Shown: positions 35,617-47,094, counted from the stretch's first letter. The stretch: DNA of 64,000 nt from Phyllostachys edulis (GCA_036346405.1 CM070548.1:73379739-73443738), one strand, 5' to 3'. The notes: generated from the sequence alone by a model not told the origin. A program made the numbers and translations.

Positions 35617-37012
35617 GGGGGAATTCATATTTTGCCCTCCCCTTAGTTGGGTTTTCAGAATTTGCACCTATTCCCGACCTAATACATTTTTTGCCCTCCT
35701 CTTAGTCTGTTTCTTCAGTTTTTGCCCTCTTTGTATTATTTTATTCTTATATGCCTGTTTTCCCGTTACATAGCATGCGAAATTACCCTCTTGACCTCGG
35801 TCGGCGTAGCCCCATTCCCGTCGCACGGTCACACCCGATCGCACTAAACCCAATTGGTCTCACTGGCTTGCGCTCGCTAGGGTCGGGACAAGCAAGAAAT
35901 GGCGAACAAGGTGGTCACCATCGGTGACTTCGTCGACACCGTCTCGGCGCTAAGGAATGCCTGGCGCTCCTCTGCTGGCGGAGGAGAGGAGGAGAAGAAG
36001 GAAGGAAGGTAGCGGTGGCCAAAGGCGCCGGCGAGGCGGGACGCAGGCGCTCATGGCGGAGGTCTTCGATCACGGTCTCCGGCGTCTTGGCCCGCTCGAG
36101 GCTCGCCTTGCCGATGGGACCCGACAAGATCTGTGCCTTAAGCCGCCGCCCGTCGTCGAAACTCTGCCACCTCGCGCCTCGCGACCGCTTCCGCCGCTCG
36201 CCACGGGCCACATCCGCCCCCAACCGGCCGCACCCGCTCCGAGGCGTTGGGGTCGGTGCTACCGGGCTTGGAGATGTGAGCGAAGTTGAGCGGCCACGAG
36301 GATGGTCGACATAGAGGAAGAAGAAGCGGGGGCTCGCCGACAAGCTATTCCATGGCGGCTCCACGGTGGGCGCGACGATGAGAGGAGGGCTCAATGGCGG
36401 CGCATCTCGTGGGAGGAAGACCGTCAAGCTGTGGTGATGTGGATGCGGTGGAAGATGGAGAAGGTGGGCGTCGGCAAGGCGGTGGTGGCGGCGCATCTCT
36501 GAGTAGAGGGAAGGCGTAGGGTTGTTGCGGGATCTTGATCTTGATGGTGGTTCTTTGTGGAGAGATGGCGGCCTTGATGAGGAGTTGTGTTCGGTGTGGA
36601 AGTGCTAGATGGGCGGTGGATAGTGGTGGTGATGCGACTGGCCCTCAGCTGCCTTGGATCTAGGGAAGAGGTGGAGATGGAGGCAAGCGGCGGTGAACCC
36701 GCAGTGGTGAAGGAAGTGGGCGTGCTCGGGGCTCGCTTAACCTGTTGCTTGGGATGGAGATAGGTGGAGGAGAGGAGAAAGCAGGTTTGGGGTTGAAGAA
36801 GATGGGTCAAACTGTACATGGCTGGCCATTAGGGGCAAAAATGACTTTTCACGTGGCTATAACAGGGAAAATGGTTGGATATTAATAAAATAATGCAAAG
36901 AGGGCAAAATTTGAAGAATTAGACAAAGGAGGGGGCAAAAAATGTATTAGGTCGGGAAAGAGGGCAAAATCTGAAAACGCAACTAAAGGGAGGGCAAATA
37001 GTGAATTCCCCC
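35617..37012. mobile_element. Second Mutator-like element with a 9-bp target duplication
   Basis: Inverted repeats of about 150 bp begin GGGGGAATTCA and carry repeated TTTTGCCCTC motifs. The 9-bp ATCTATAAT lies at 35608-35616 and 37013-37021, and copy B has a single site. The interior 35870-36780 is GC-rich with long frames on both strands (for example 35915-36496 minus, Pro/Arg/Ser-rich; and from 35899 plus, MANKVVTIGDFVDTVSALRN). It may be captured gene sequence, but I cannot name a donor, and no transposase is present. Confidence 0.92.
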
Positions 37013-37021
37013 ATCTATAAT

Positions 37022-37406
37022 AATCATGTCACTTGCTACCAAGTATGGACACATTAGCATTTAGTGATACGAAGGAGAGATAGTGATAAGAGAATATGAA
37101 CTTATTTTTAGATGAAGAAACAATAAAATAGCTATTCGAGATTTGCTTGTTACCTAAAAACTTGTTTTGTGGGTAGCAATTAAAGTCACAGATATAAGCT
37201 CAAGAAACAATCCATTGGAAGTCTTGTTTCTTTTTATTTGATTGAGTACTCTCTCTCCTTTTAGTAACAAGCTAAGAAACAAACTATTATAGATGCTCTA
37301 AGGCCTTATCAAACACACCATTCATACTAAACACAACATGCAACTCTAAACCCTAAGACCTAGGGATTTCAAATGTGTTGTGCTACCTCGACGATAAGAG
37401 CAAAGG
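37022..37406. repeat. Duplicated segment copy A, later piece
   Basis: It matches 57320-57706 (GAGTACTCTCTCTCCT, AACAAACTA, CTAAACCCTAAGACC) and ends in AAAGG (37402-37406), the duplicated target of the solo LTR. Confidence 0.92.
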
Positions 37407-40400
37407 TGTAACATCCCGATTTTCGAGACTTTTTGAAAATTTTTAAATTAAAATTAATCATTCAATTTTATTGGATTAATAAAGCTTAAACTTGAAACTT
37501 TAGAAAATAAAAACAATTTAATATGAGTTACTCAAACTTCAATTAATTCAAAATTTGGTTTATTTGAAATTCTTGAGTTTTATTGGATTTAAAGTCAAAA
37601 GAGTACGTTAAGTATTTTCTTGAATTTTCTAGAATTTAAAAAGGTTTTTTTTTTGCCTAAAAGCCAAAAATAATTTATTTACAAAATTAAAAGCTAAAGT
37701 TAAGTTGTAATTTTTTTTATTAAGTTTCAAATGACTCAAGGAATTTCTATTTATTTTTCTTAAAATTTTTGGGCTTAATCTCCTATTTTCTAAAAAGCCT
37801 TTTTAGTTCTTGTATTTTCTGTAATTCAAATGCTAATTGAAATCCCGAAATTGATTTTGGGCCGAAAGCCTCAGCTACCGGCCCATTCCCCCCTCCTCGG
37901 CCCGCTTCCACATGGCCCAACTCCCCGCGCCAGACCAGTCGCGTGCCTCCGCTCGCCCTCACTGCCAGGCGGGGCCCGCTGTCAGCCTCCCTTGTGCTTC
38001 TTCCCCATCCCTTCTTCTTCCCGTTGGCACCCCATACCTCCCTGTGCACCCACGCCATGAATCCCGCCGGGATGCCTTCGCCCATCCTCGCCGCTCCCGT
38101 CAACGGGCATTAAATGCCAGATCTTCCGCCGCCCCCACTCCCCCTACCTTCTCCCACACCCGCTCCTCCCCATGCCCTGCCAATGCCCCCCCCATGCCAC
38201 GCAAAAGTCGCCGGTGCTCCGCACGCAAACTCCTCCCCTACCCCTCCTCATCCTCTATAAAGGTGAGCACCCAACGCCTCTCCCTCTCCTTCCTCATTCC
38301 CCCTCATTCCCCTCTTCTTTCTCGCCCTCGCTCGTCGAGATTTTGAGCTTCAAGAGCTCTGGCCAAAGCTTGCGCTGTCGGAGTTTGCGCCGCCCACAAG
38401 GGTCCTCCACTGCCTCCGTTCCCACTAACGGCTTCGCACGGTCGTGGGCCACCTCGTGCGCGCACTCACTCCACCGAGCCGTCGCTGGAACCTTGTCGCC
38501 ACCTTTCGAGCGTCGCCGCCGCCGCTTCTTCGCTCACCGCCGGCCGCCGCTTCGTGCCCCTCTACCGCTAGCCCACACACTAGGTCTGGCGAAGCCTTAT
38601 CTCTCTATTGCGCATGCCCGCTTGGCTTGTCGTGGCGTGTAGCGCTGGCGAGCCAATGCGCCCGAAGGGCCACTGTGTCGCCGAAGGTGACATGGCCGCC
38701 ACGTTTGAGCCACCTAGGCGCCACCTCGGCCAACTCTGCTTGCGTGGCATGCACATGTGTCACGCACGCGTGGTAGGCCCTATGCTGCGTGCCCAGTCCA
38801 CCATGGACCGGCGCACGCTCGTGGACCCAGTCCACCAATCTTGGGACCACCTGTCAGTGGCTCAACCCTTTTTCTTTTAGAAAATAAATACAAAAATTCC
38901 GTAAAAATCCCTTTTTATCATTTCATGCATTTTCAAACTTCCGAGAGCCCGTTCTCCTCTGTTCGAACTCCGATTCGAGCGATTCAAATTTCAAAATTCA
39001 TCTAAATTCAAGATCTAGCTATCTACACTAAAATTATTTAATTTGGAGTTCATTTGAATTTATTTGAATTTGCTTCGTCTTCACGTGGAGATTTCGACGA
39101 CTCCGGGGAACCCAAATTTTGCGAAGAAGTAGATCCTCAAGCATTTGAGCAAGGCAAGTTATATCTTTGATCATATTTGAATATCAGTATTACAAATTAT
39201 TTAAATTCTGTTTCAAATTATTATTGCATGTGTAATTAAATTCAAGTAATTTAAAGCCATGTTTTAACTTGATTATTAATTTAACCACCCCTTGATACCA
39301 TAGTTAAAAACTAGTTGGTATATTAGTATGAACTAGAACATGTTGCAAAACTTTATGCTTGGTCACAGCTTAGCTCAAAAATATTTAATTTGGGGAATTT
39401 AGCCAAAAGTTCAACTATGATTTAAAAGGATACTGTGGTATGTTTATACCATAGAAATTTATGAAATGATTTGACTTGTTAAACAAAAGAAAATTTGGTT
39501 TGGACTTGGGCGAAGTGGATGTTTGGATGGTGCATGTTGATGCACGGGATCGAGTCATTTCTATGATCGAGGCCCATGGGTTTTATGGAAAGTCGTCCAA
39601 GTCAATTAAGGACCGGTCTTCGAGCGTATTTTGCTAAGCCCTATTGTACTACCACATGTTCTGAATGGGTATGATCTGGCTAACTAATTTACAATATTTC
39701 ACCGTGGTCGTGCCATCTAGTTGCGTGGGTGTCTTTTGAGACCTACTTTTATGTATTCCAACCGGACGCAAGAGGGGGCCTGAACCCGGCGGGTTTCTAT
39801 CCAAAGGGGGCAAAACCTTAGCGAGGTGGGACTACGGTGGAATGGCGCCTTGTAAAGGCCTTGTAACGTGCTCTAAACTACTCACCTAAGGTAGTGAGCG
39901 GTGGTATCGACGAATGCCCAATAAACTAGACAATTTGTGTTGTGTGGGTAAAGCTGTACAACCTCTTCGGAGTGTAAAACTATTCGAATAGTCGTGTCCA
40001 TGGTCATGGACATGCTGACAAAGCCACTCCAAGTTAGATTTTTGTTTTGATTTTAAAAGAATTTATCAACTATTGTTGGTTAGTTTATTCAATTGGGAAA
40101 TTTGGACGGGTAGCCATATGACAGGAGGGTATCCTTCACCACTCGTTGATGAATGTTATCTAACTATATAACCTGGGATTTATAAAATGAATTTTAGTTA
40201 TAGAGTAAAATGTTTTAGAACTTAGTATGAATATTTAAATGAAAAATGTCCCTTTATGAAGATTGAGCCATATAAGTCTCCCTTTGTTGAATCGATGCAT
40301 ACATTATAATCCTGTTAATCGGGTGTAACTTGCGGAGTACATTCATTTGTACTCACGTTGCTGAATAAATTGTTGATCAAGAGTATGAGGAGAATGAGAA

Positions 40401-40647
40401 CTCAGACGACTAGGCTACGCCCTCCAGACGATTTCCTATGGCGAATCGTGTGGTCTACCTTACTTCTTTTGCTTCTGCTGTATTTTGCTTATTGGTTTTA
40501 TGCCCCTTTTGTAACAGACTTTAATTATTATTAATAAATGATGTTTTATGGTTATGTTATCCACTTTTGTTGACTGTGTACACTAGCTGTTCTGGACTAG
40601 TGTATGAAGCACGGAGGACCTGGGATCCTTCGCTCCCAGGTTCGACA
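37407..40647 (+). mobile_element. Chromovirus-type solo LTR (3241 bp)
   Basis: It starts TGTAACATCCCGATTTTCG, ends CCCAGGTTCGACA, and is flanked by AAAGG (37402-37406 and 40648-40652). Copy B at 57702-57710 shows the filled-in empty site AAAGGCAAGCC. A TATA-like box is at 38255-38262, followed by a C-rich stretch that generates spurious ORFs (37912-38880). A perfect eight-pair hairpin (40618-40625 with 40634-40641) lies just before the terminus. It is related to, but distinct from, the LTRs at 1403 and 4168. Confidence 0.95.
38255..38262 (+). promoter_or_regulatory. TATA-like box of the 3.2-kb solo LTR
   Basis: CTATAAAG in the context CCTCTATAAAGGTGAGC is nearly the same as the minus-strand context in the Tekay-like LTRs. 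This suggests a conserved LTR promoter. Confidence 0.6.
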
Positions 40648-40876
40648 AAAGGTGAGCCATATTGGTGCAGAGAGGTCTCTTCTTACGTGGCGTAGACACC
40701 TTGGAAATCGTCCAACACGTGTCAAAGAATGGTGGGTCCATCTGCTATTTTACTCTTGTTTTCACCAATAGTGTGCCATTGTTCAGAGGGGAGATCGCAA
40801 ATCACCGTCGACCAGGAGCCGCCATTGCTGCTTTCAAAAGTCACGACCATCGCATTGGTAGTCTTGAGCCACCACC
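40648..40876. other. Low-copy sequence: end of duplication copy A and a unique stretch
   Basis: 40653-40716 matches the end of copy B. The rest (40717-40871) continues across the copia insertion at 45557. On the minus strand it reads open for about 45 residues (NAMVVTFESSNGGSWSTVIC), but I do not recognise a protein. CCACC at 40872-40876 is the target duplication of the copia element. Confidence 0.45.
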
Positions 40877-41051
40877 CATTAGCCTACCATGCATGTGCAT
40901 GTGACGTCTCGGTTCAACCAGGAGTGTGACACCTCGGTTCAACCAGGAGATTAATATGAGTTGCTACAAGTATTCACATTAGCGTCACCATTGTGTATAT
41001 ATCCCTGTACACCGACGAATCAGTTAAGTGCATCATTTCTATGAGCCTTCA
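40877..41051 (+). repeat. 5' LTR of the short-LTR copia element
   Basis: It begins CATTAGCCTACC where the other LTR has TGTTAGCCTACC, so the terminal TG is mutated. It ends GAGCCTTCA, identical to the 3' LTR end. Confidence 0.85.
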
Positions 41052-41110
41052 TGGTATCATATACGTTACGATCTTGATCTCCTCGTCCCACCTTCTCTTC
41101 TCCTCCCATC

Positions 41111-42180
41111 ATGATGGGTACACTTGACGCTGTCGCCCTGGCCGCCGCAGCCTAGGAAGATGCCATGGCCAAGACCGCGTTGTGGGCGCAAGCGGTTGGC
41201 ATTTCCAGCGTCAAGGTCCTCGTCCCCATCACCCTCGACCTCCAGGCGGGCAACTATGCCCAATGGCGCGGCCTGTTCGAGGTCGCCCTCCAAAAGTACG
41301 CCCTCGACGACCACATCTGCGAGTCTTCCTCTTCGGCTCCGGACGGGCAGTGGACTCTACTCGACACCCTCGTCCGCTCTTGGTTGTACGACGCCATCTC
41401 ACCAGAGCTCCTCGGCTTCTGCGTACACCCTTTGGACGCGCAATCGAAGGTCTCTACCACAATAACGCCGAGATGCGCGCCATCTACCTGGAGCAAGAAC
41501 TCTACGAGCTCAAGTAGGGCTCCATGTCCGTGGCCGACTACTGCCACAAACAGAAGGCTCTCACCGACGAGCTCACTGCCGTGGGCACGCCAATCGTCAA
41601 AAAGAGTCTCATCCTCAACACATTGCGTGGGTTGAGCCCGTGCCTCGCCTACATGCACACGTTGTTGTCCATGCAGCGCCCCGTGCTGTCCTTTCTCAAG
41701 ATGAGTTCCACCCTCATGCTCGAAGAACTCACGATGGGGTCCAAGTCTTCCCCACCCTCGGCCTTCATCGTCAACAATTCCAAGAGCACCTCTGGCGGCT
41801 CTACATACAAAACCGTCGGCAGCGGACAGTCCCGTGACACCAGCTCCAACCGCAATAATGGCGACGGCAACTACTCCACCTACAACCGCCGCTGCAACCA
41901 CAACCGTGGAGGCAATGGCTCCTTCAACGGCGGCATCGGCAGTGGGAACTCCAACAACAACAGCAGTAAGGGTTCCGTCCCCTCGCTGTCACTCCAGAAC
42001 CCGTGGGCTGGGTCCATCCAGATGTGGCCTCGACAAGCACCCCGGCCCACCAACCAGGGCCTCCTTGGCCCACGTCCGTCCGGTGCCTTCACCGCCACCA
42101 TCCCGCCACCTGCGCAAATCGGCGCTCCAGCATACGTGGTTGCACCGCCCTCCTTCGCTCCGCCCGCGTCTTGGGACTAG
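41111..42180 (+). pseudogene. Gag of the short-LTR copia element
   Basis: The frame runs from ATG 41111 (MMGTLDAVALAAAA, then an in-frame stop). It continues at 41165 as VKVLVPITLDLQAGNYAQW (copia gag/UBN2-type domain), LVRSWLYDAISPELL, NNAEMRAIYLEQELYELK, a stop at 41516, then SMSVADYCHKQKALTDEL and a Gly/Asn/Ser-rich tail. The CCHC knuckle region is not clear. Confidence 0.88.
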
Positions 42181-42199
42181 AACCAGCTGATGCACATAT

Positions 42200-43790
42200 T
42201 CAACACCATGACGCTGGCACCACCATCTTCCGAGTGGTACATGGACAATGGGGTGTCCACACACATGACCTCAGAACATGGTAATCTCTATTCTTTCTCC
42301 CATGTCCCTTCTGGTGCATCTCCATAAGCTTTTGTCAGCAATGGGTCTCATCTCCCAATCACCCATACCGGCACAGCCTCTCTCAATTTTCCTCATTACT
42401 CTTTCCGGTTGAACAATGTTATTGTGACACCGTCTCTTATTAAAAAACTTATTTCCGTTCGTCAATTTACTTTAGATAACCATTGTTCTGTTGAATTTGA
42501 CCCTTATGGCCTTTCTGTAAAGGATCTTCACACCAAGAACGTGATCATAAGGTGCAATAGTCGTGGTGACCTCTACCTCCTTCACTGATCGCCTCCTGCT
42601 CCTTGCGCCTTCTTACAACTCCATCCTCTACATTGTGGCATCGTCGTCTTGGACATCTCGGCAACCAAGCTTTATGACATCTTGCTAGTGCTTCCTATAT
42701 TTCATGTAATAAAATTTCCACAGGCACCTTGTGCCATGCGTGCCAATTAGGCCGACATGTGCGTCTCCCCTTTTCTCCTTCATCCACTCGCACTAATAAA
42801 GCTTTCAATTTAATACATTGTGATCTTTGGACCTCGCCCGTTCCCAGTGTTTCCGGCTATAAGTATTATCTCATTGTCCTCGACTATTTTACACACTACT
42901 TATGGACGTTTCCCCTTCGTCTTAAATCTGATGTTTTTACCACTCTTCGCAATTTATTTGCCTATGTCGGAACTCAATTCTCCTCATTCATTCGCGCCAT
43001 TCAGTGTGACAATGGTGGCGAATTTGACAACTCTTCCATGCGCCATCACCTCCTCTCCCATGGCATTGCACTCCACATGTCATGCCCACACACCTCCCAA
43101 CAAAACAGTAAGGCGGAACGCATCATCCGCTCTACCAACGACATTCTCCGCTCTCTTCTATTTCAAGCTAGCATGCTGCCTTCGTATTGGGTCGAAGCTC
43201 TCCACACCGTCACATATCTTCTCAACCTCCACCCCACTAAAACACTCAATTTCGGCATCCCCTACCAAGCTCTTTTCAGTTCACCTCCCGATTACTCTCA
43301 TCTCTGTGTTTTCAGTTGTAGATGTTACCCTAATCTCTCAGCCACTGCCACACATAAACCTGCGTCGCGCTCCACGTCTTGTGTCTTTCTCGGCTATCCT
43401 GAACACCATAGGGGGTACCGCTGCCTCGACCTCTCCACAAATCGCATCATCATCTCTCGTCACGTCATCTTTGACAAATCTTTCTTTCCATTATCCGAGC
43501 AACCTAACCTGTCGGTGCCCTCTGACTTCGACTTACTTTCAGTCGTCGCTCACACACCCGCGTCTGCTCCCTTTCCTATCGCACGACCTGTGAATCCCCT
43601 CGCCCTAGCACTGGCGCCTGCTCCCACTCACCCACCTGCGCTACTTCCCCTCATACTTGCCGTTCGCTGCCCACGCCCGCGCATGCTCCCACGTCCCCAC
43701 ATGATATCGCACCTACGCCCACACAGCCCCCACATGTGCCCGACGTTGCTGCTGTGCCCATTGCCCCGATTGTCAATGAGCACTCCATGA
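42200..43790 (+). pseudogene. GAG-pre-integrase and integrase of the short-LTR copia element
   Basis: GAG-pre-integrase remnants (SRGDLYLLH) lie at 42550-42590. The 353-residue frame 42729-43790 carries CHACQLGRHVRLPF, then the catalytic triad in HCDLW, QCDNGGEFDNSS and KAERIIRSTNDIL (D, D, E all present), and the C-terminal VFLGYPEHHRGYRCLD. It is the best preserved gene of the element. Ahead of it the frame is interrupted near 42180 and 42590. Confidence 0.92.
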
Positions 43791-43899
43791 CAACCCGTGG
43801 CAAACATGGCTTCTGGCTTCCCGTCGACCGCTCAACCTACATGTGTTCGTTCCCTCGCCACGCCCGCGGACATACTGCACGGCGCTCAATGACGAGAAC

Positions 43900-44576
43900 T
43901 GGCGTCTCACCATGCAACCTAAGTTCAACACCTCGTGCGCAAACAACACATAGGAGCTCGTTCCGCATCCCGCCGGTGCTAATGTTGTGACAGCAAAATG
44001 GATCTTTCGACACAAGTTGAAGCCCGATGGCTCCTTGGATTGATACAAGGCTCGTTGGGTCCTCCGTGGTTTCTCCCAGATGTTCAGTCCAGTTGTGAAA
44101 CTAGCCACCGTGCGCAATGTCCTGACCATTGCGCTCGCCAACGAGTGGTTGGTGCATCAGCTCGACGTCAACAACGTCTTCCTCAATGGCACGCTCGTCG
44201 AGACCATCTACTGTCAACAACCCTCCGGCTTCGTCGACCCCGCGCACAGCTTGCATGTCTGCCGCCTCAACAGGTCCCTATACAGCCTCAAGAAGGCCCC
44301 ACAGGCATGGTTCAGTCACTTTGCGACCTACCTTGTATCTTTGGGGTTCGTCGCCTCCAAGGCAGACCCCTCACTGTTCATCTACCGCATGGCGCGGACA
44401 CTGTCTACCTCCTGTTGTATGTCGACGATATTGTCCTCATTGCCTCCTCACCGACACTACTTTGCCAAGTGATCAACTCGCTTCACATCGAATTCTCCCT
44501 CAAGGACCTCGTTGATTTGCACTTCTTCCTCGGCGTCTCCGTACAGCGCACTGGCTCCGGCTTCTTTATCTCTTAG
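43900..44576 (+). pseudogene. Reverse transcriptase of the short-LTR copia element
   Basis: VKLATVRNVLTIALANEW, VHQLDVNNVFLNGTLVETIY and RSLYSLKKAPQAWFSHF lie in the frame 44080-44472. The catalytic LLYVDDIVLIAS is in another frame (43998-44576), so a frameshift sits near 44395. HFFLGVSVQRTGSGFFIS follows, then a stop. Confidence 0.92.
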
Positions 44577-44579
44577 CGT

Positions 44580-45300
44580 CAATACACTGAGAACATACTT
44601 GCCTGCGCAGGCATGACAAACTGCAACCCTTGTAGCACGCCAGTCGACACCAGCTCCAAGCTCCCCTCCGCTGGCGAACCGGTGGCTAATGCCACCGATT
44701 ACAGGAGCATCGCCAACGCCCTTCAGTACATGACGTTCACATGTCCGGACATCGCTTACGCTGTGCAACAGGCTTGTCTTTACATGCATGATCCACGTGA
44801 GCCGCACGCCAATCTCCTCAAGCGCATTCTTCACTATTCCATCGGACTTCACCGACCTCTCTTACCGCCTACACCTACACCGACGTCGACTGGGCTGGCT
44901 GCCCCGACACTCGCAAGTCCACTTCGGGTTACGACATCTTTCTTAGCGATAACCTCATTTCGTGGTCTTCCAAGCAACAGTAGACAGTCTCTCGTTCCAG
45001 TGCCGAGGCTGAGTACCACGCCATCACCGAGTCCTGTTGGCTTCATCAACTCCTCGCCGAACTGCATCGCCCTCTTCAACAGGCCACAATTATTTTTTGT
45101 GACAACATCAGTGCGGTCTACCTCTCGACTAATCCCGCCCAGCACCAACGGACGAAACATGTTGAGATTGACCTTCACTTTGTTCGGGACCGCGTCACTC
45201 TCAGTGAGGTCTGCGTTCTTCACATACCAACCACTTCGTAGTATGTCGACGTCTTTAACAGGGGCCTTCCCATGACCATCTTCAAGGAGTTTTGCTCCAG
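44580..45300 (+). pseudogene. RNase H region of the short-LTR copia element
   Basis: NPCSTPVDTSSKLPS and YRSIANALQYMTFTCPDIAY are typical of the segment before copia RNase H. The RNase H core (YTDVDWAGCPDTRKST, SSSAEAEYHAITE, VYLSTNPAQHQRTKHVEIDL) is readable only by changing frame. A stop and frameshift lie near 44860-44985. Confidence 0.9.
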
Positions 45301-45344
45301 TTTGCACGTCCGTCCCACTCCTGTTCCAACTGCCCGGGGGGGGG

Positions 45345-45551
45345 TGTTAGCCTACCATGCGTGTGCATGTGACACCTCGGTTCAACCAGGAGATTAATTC
45401 ACATATGATGCCTAGGTTCAATCAGGAGATTAATATGAGTTGCTACATGTATTCACATTAGTAGTTACTGCATGTATTCACATTAGCGTCACCATTATAC
45501 ACACACACACACCAATGAATCAGTTAAGTGCATCATTTCTATGAGCCTTCA
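45345..45551 (+). repeat. 3' LTR of the short-LTR copia element
   Basis: It begins TGTTAGCCTACC. Internal duplications of GGTTCAACCAGGAGATTAAT-like and CATGTATTCACATTAG units make it 32 bp longer than the 5' LTR. It also has an (AC)n run near 45500. Confidence 0.9.
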
Positions 45552-45556
45552 CCACC

Positions 45557-46399
45557 ACCTTGGTTGGGGAGCTTCAACATTGCTTTGCCATAGCAAATGG
45601 AATGGATTGAGATATCGCTATCGATTTTGCGAAAAAGGGTGGGGGGATTGAGAGCGCCATTGGAGTAGGAGCTAGGGATGTTCTTGATGTTTTGACAATG
45701 TATTCCACATTCCAATCACCCATGACAGTCAGAAGATGCTCTAACTTTCGTCCAAAATATTGCTTGCCTGGTCGGAAGTTTGAGTTGCAAATCTAGGAAT
45801 TCTCCTAATAACCTGGTCCAAGAGCTCTTCCTGAAGAAGTAACTGAGCTACACAAAAGGAAGTGTTGTTTGCATCAGAGAAATCAAACAAAGGGAGAGGA
45901 GCAGTCATGTTTTTCACAAAATTTTCGTGAAGTTGCTTATATTCCACACATGCACCGTGTACATGTATTTCCTGTGATTATAAAAAAGACGCACATGCAC
46001 ACACACGAGTATGCCCTTTTACCACACACCTAGAAAGACGGAGGCTGTGGCAAAATCCGTGATCTCACGATATTCGTACTGAAAGAGCACTCACGTGTAT
46101 GTAAAGGTGAGCAACATGATTTGAATTTTGGTGGATGAAGTCATACATACACCACCATACCAAGAGGTGGCTCCGTATGCAGGCTATTCATGCATCGAAG
46201 ACCAAAGGGATTGGTTCCCGACGGTGGAGAGCTGGGAGCCGCAATTTGGTGGCCGGGTTTTGAACAATGGCTTAGCCGAAGGTGTGAGAAAACACTCTAG
46301 GCCGCTTAGGTAAAAAAGGAAAATGAACTATCGTAGTAAAAAGACCAGACAGTAAATAAGAGGGACCCTTGGCTTTGGGACGAGGGGTCGAAGGGTCCC
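45557..46399. other. Low-copy stretch with a possible gene relic
   Basis: This is the sequence continuing from 40871. The minus frame 45741-45947 (68 residues; FDFSDANNTSFCVAQLLLQE, then a stop) and the minus frame just left of it (RKLEHLLTVMGDWNVEYIV) look protein-like, but I do not recognise a family and the frames do not join. Either strand could be the real one. The remainder to about 46400 has no recognisable feature. Confidence 0.35.
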
Positions 46400-46744
46400 A
46401 GGGGAGGGGTTTTGGCTAAGAGTATGCTTGTATTGATTACCAGAAATTTTTGTGTCCTCCTTTACATGCGGGGCCCCCTCGGACGACACCTTCAGAACCA
46501 CCCTTTGGGGCCCTCGGGGCCCCTTCGGAGCTTCGGGAACGCCTTCGGAGCCTTCGGGGCCCCTCCAAAAGTCGTCTTCGGGATTGCCTTCGGAGCCTCC
46601 AGAAGCATCTTCGGGGACCTCGGGTCCCCTTCGAAGGGCACCTCTGGGATCGCCTTCGGAGCCCCCCTGAAGTATCGTCGGGTCCTTCGGGGCCCCCTTC
46701 GTGCATTGCCTATACCGTGGAGCCGGTGGGCCGCCCTTACGACA
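46400..46744 (-). repeat. 3' LTR of the second Tat-lineage element (left boundary uncertain)
   Basis: 46500-46744 aligns with 55605-55817 (CTTCGGGATTGCCTTCGGAG against CTTCGAGATTACCTTCGGAG). It ends TTACGACA on the plus strand, that is TGTCGTAAGGGCGG reading the element. It is dense in CTTCGGAGC/CTTCGGGG units. A purine-rich CGCGAGGGGCT (46745-46755) adjoins as PPT. I cannot fix the left edge or a matching target duplication. Confidence 0.75.
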
Positions 46745-47094
46745 AGCCCCTCGCGGTCGAGGTCCTGCTTCTCCATGGCTGAAACCGCACCGTTCTCCTG
46801 AAGGGTCCAAGCACACCGTCCCCTTTGGCTTGGCGAAGCATGTCTTGGAAGGGGTGGCGAAGGTGGTTTGTTGGTGGAGTCGCTGGCTCCTGGGTTATCG
46901 TGTGCCATTGGGTGGTGTGTGACACGGGTTGTTGTGTGCTATAATGGCGCCGCTGTGTGTCTGCTGTGGTTCAACGCGCTGACCGTTGGGCCACGTGCGG
47001 CTTAAATGGTTGCCAGGTTTCTGTGGAAAGTGTGCACATGGCGCACGCGGAGTGGCCCGTGGCGCCTCATTTCCTTCCCGCGGGTTCCGCCAGG

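Larger units (their letters stand above)
40877..45551 (+). mobile_element. Copia element with short LTRs (Ale/Hopscotch-like), defective
   Basis: LTRs of 175 bp (40877-41051) and 207 bp (45345-45551) enclose gag, integrase, RT and RNase H in copia order. CCACC flanks both ends (40872-40876, 45552-45556). The primer site TGGTATCA follows the 5' LTR directly at 41052, and a G run (45336-45344) precedes the 3' LTR. Short LTRs and this protein type suggest the Ale (Retrofit/Hopscotch) lineage. Stops and frameshifts break every gene. Confidence 0.92.

Noticed and set aside
37912..38880. Long Pro/Ser/Arg-rich plus-strand frames
   Set aside because: They fall in the C-rich centre of the solo LTR; similar composition-driven frames occur in the other LTRs here.
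1403..40647. Treating the LTRs at 1403-17801 and 37407-40647 as the two ends of one element
   Set aside because: Each has its own perfect 5-bp target duplication (AGTGT and AAAGG), and their sequences differ strongly, so they are separate solo LTRs.
46328..46925. Several Gly/Pro/Arg-rich frames on both strands (up to 162 codons)
   Set aside because: They are generated by the CTTCGGAG-type repeats of the Tat LTR, with similar frames at 55515-55793.
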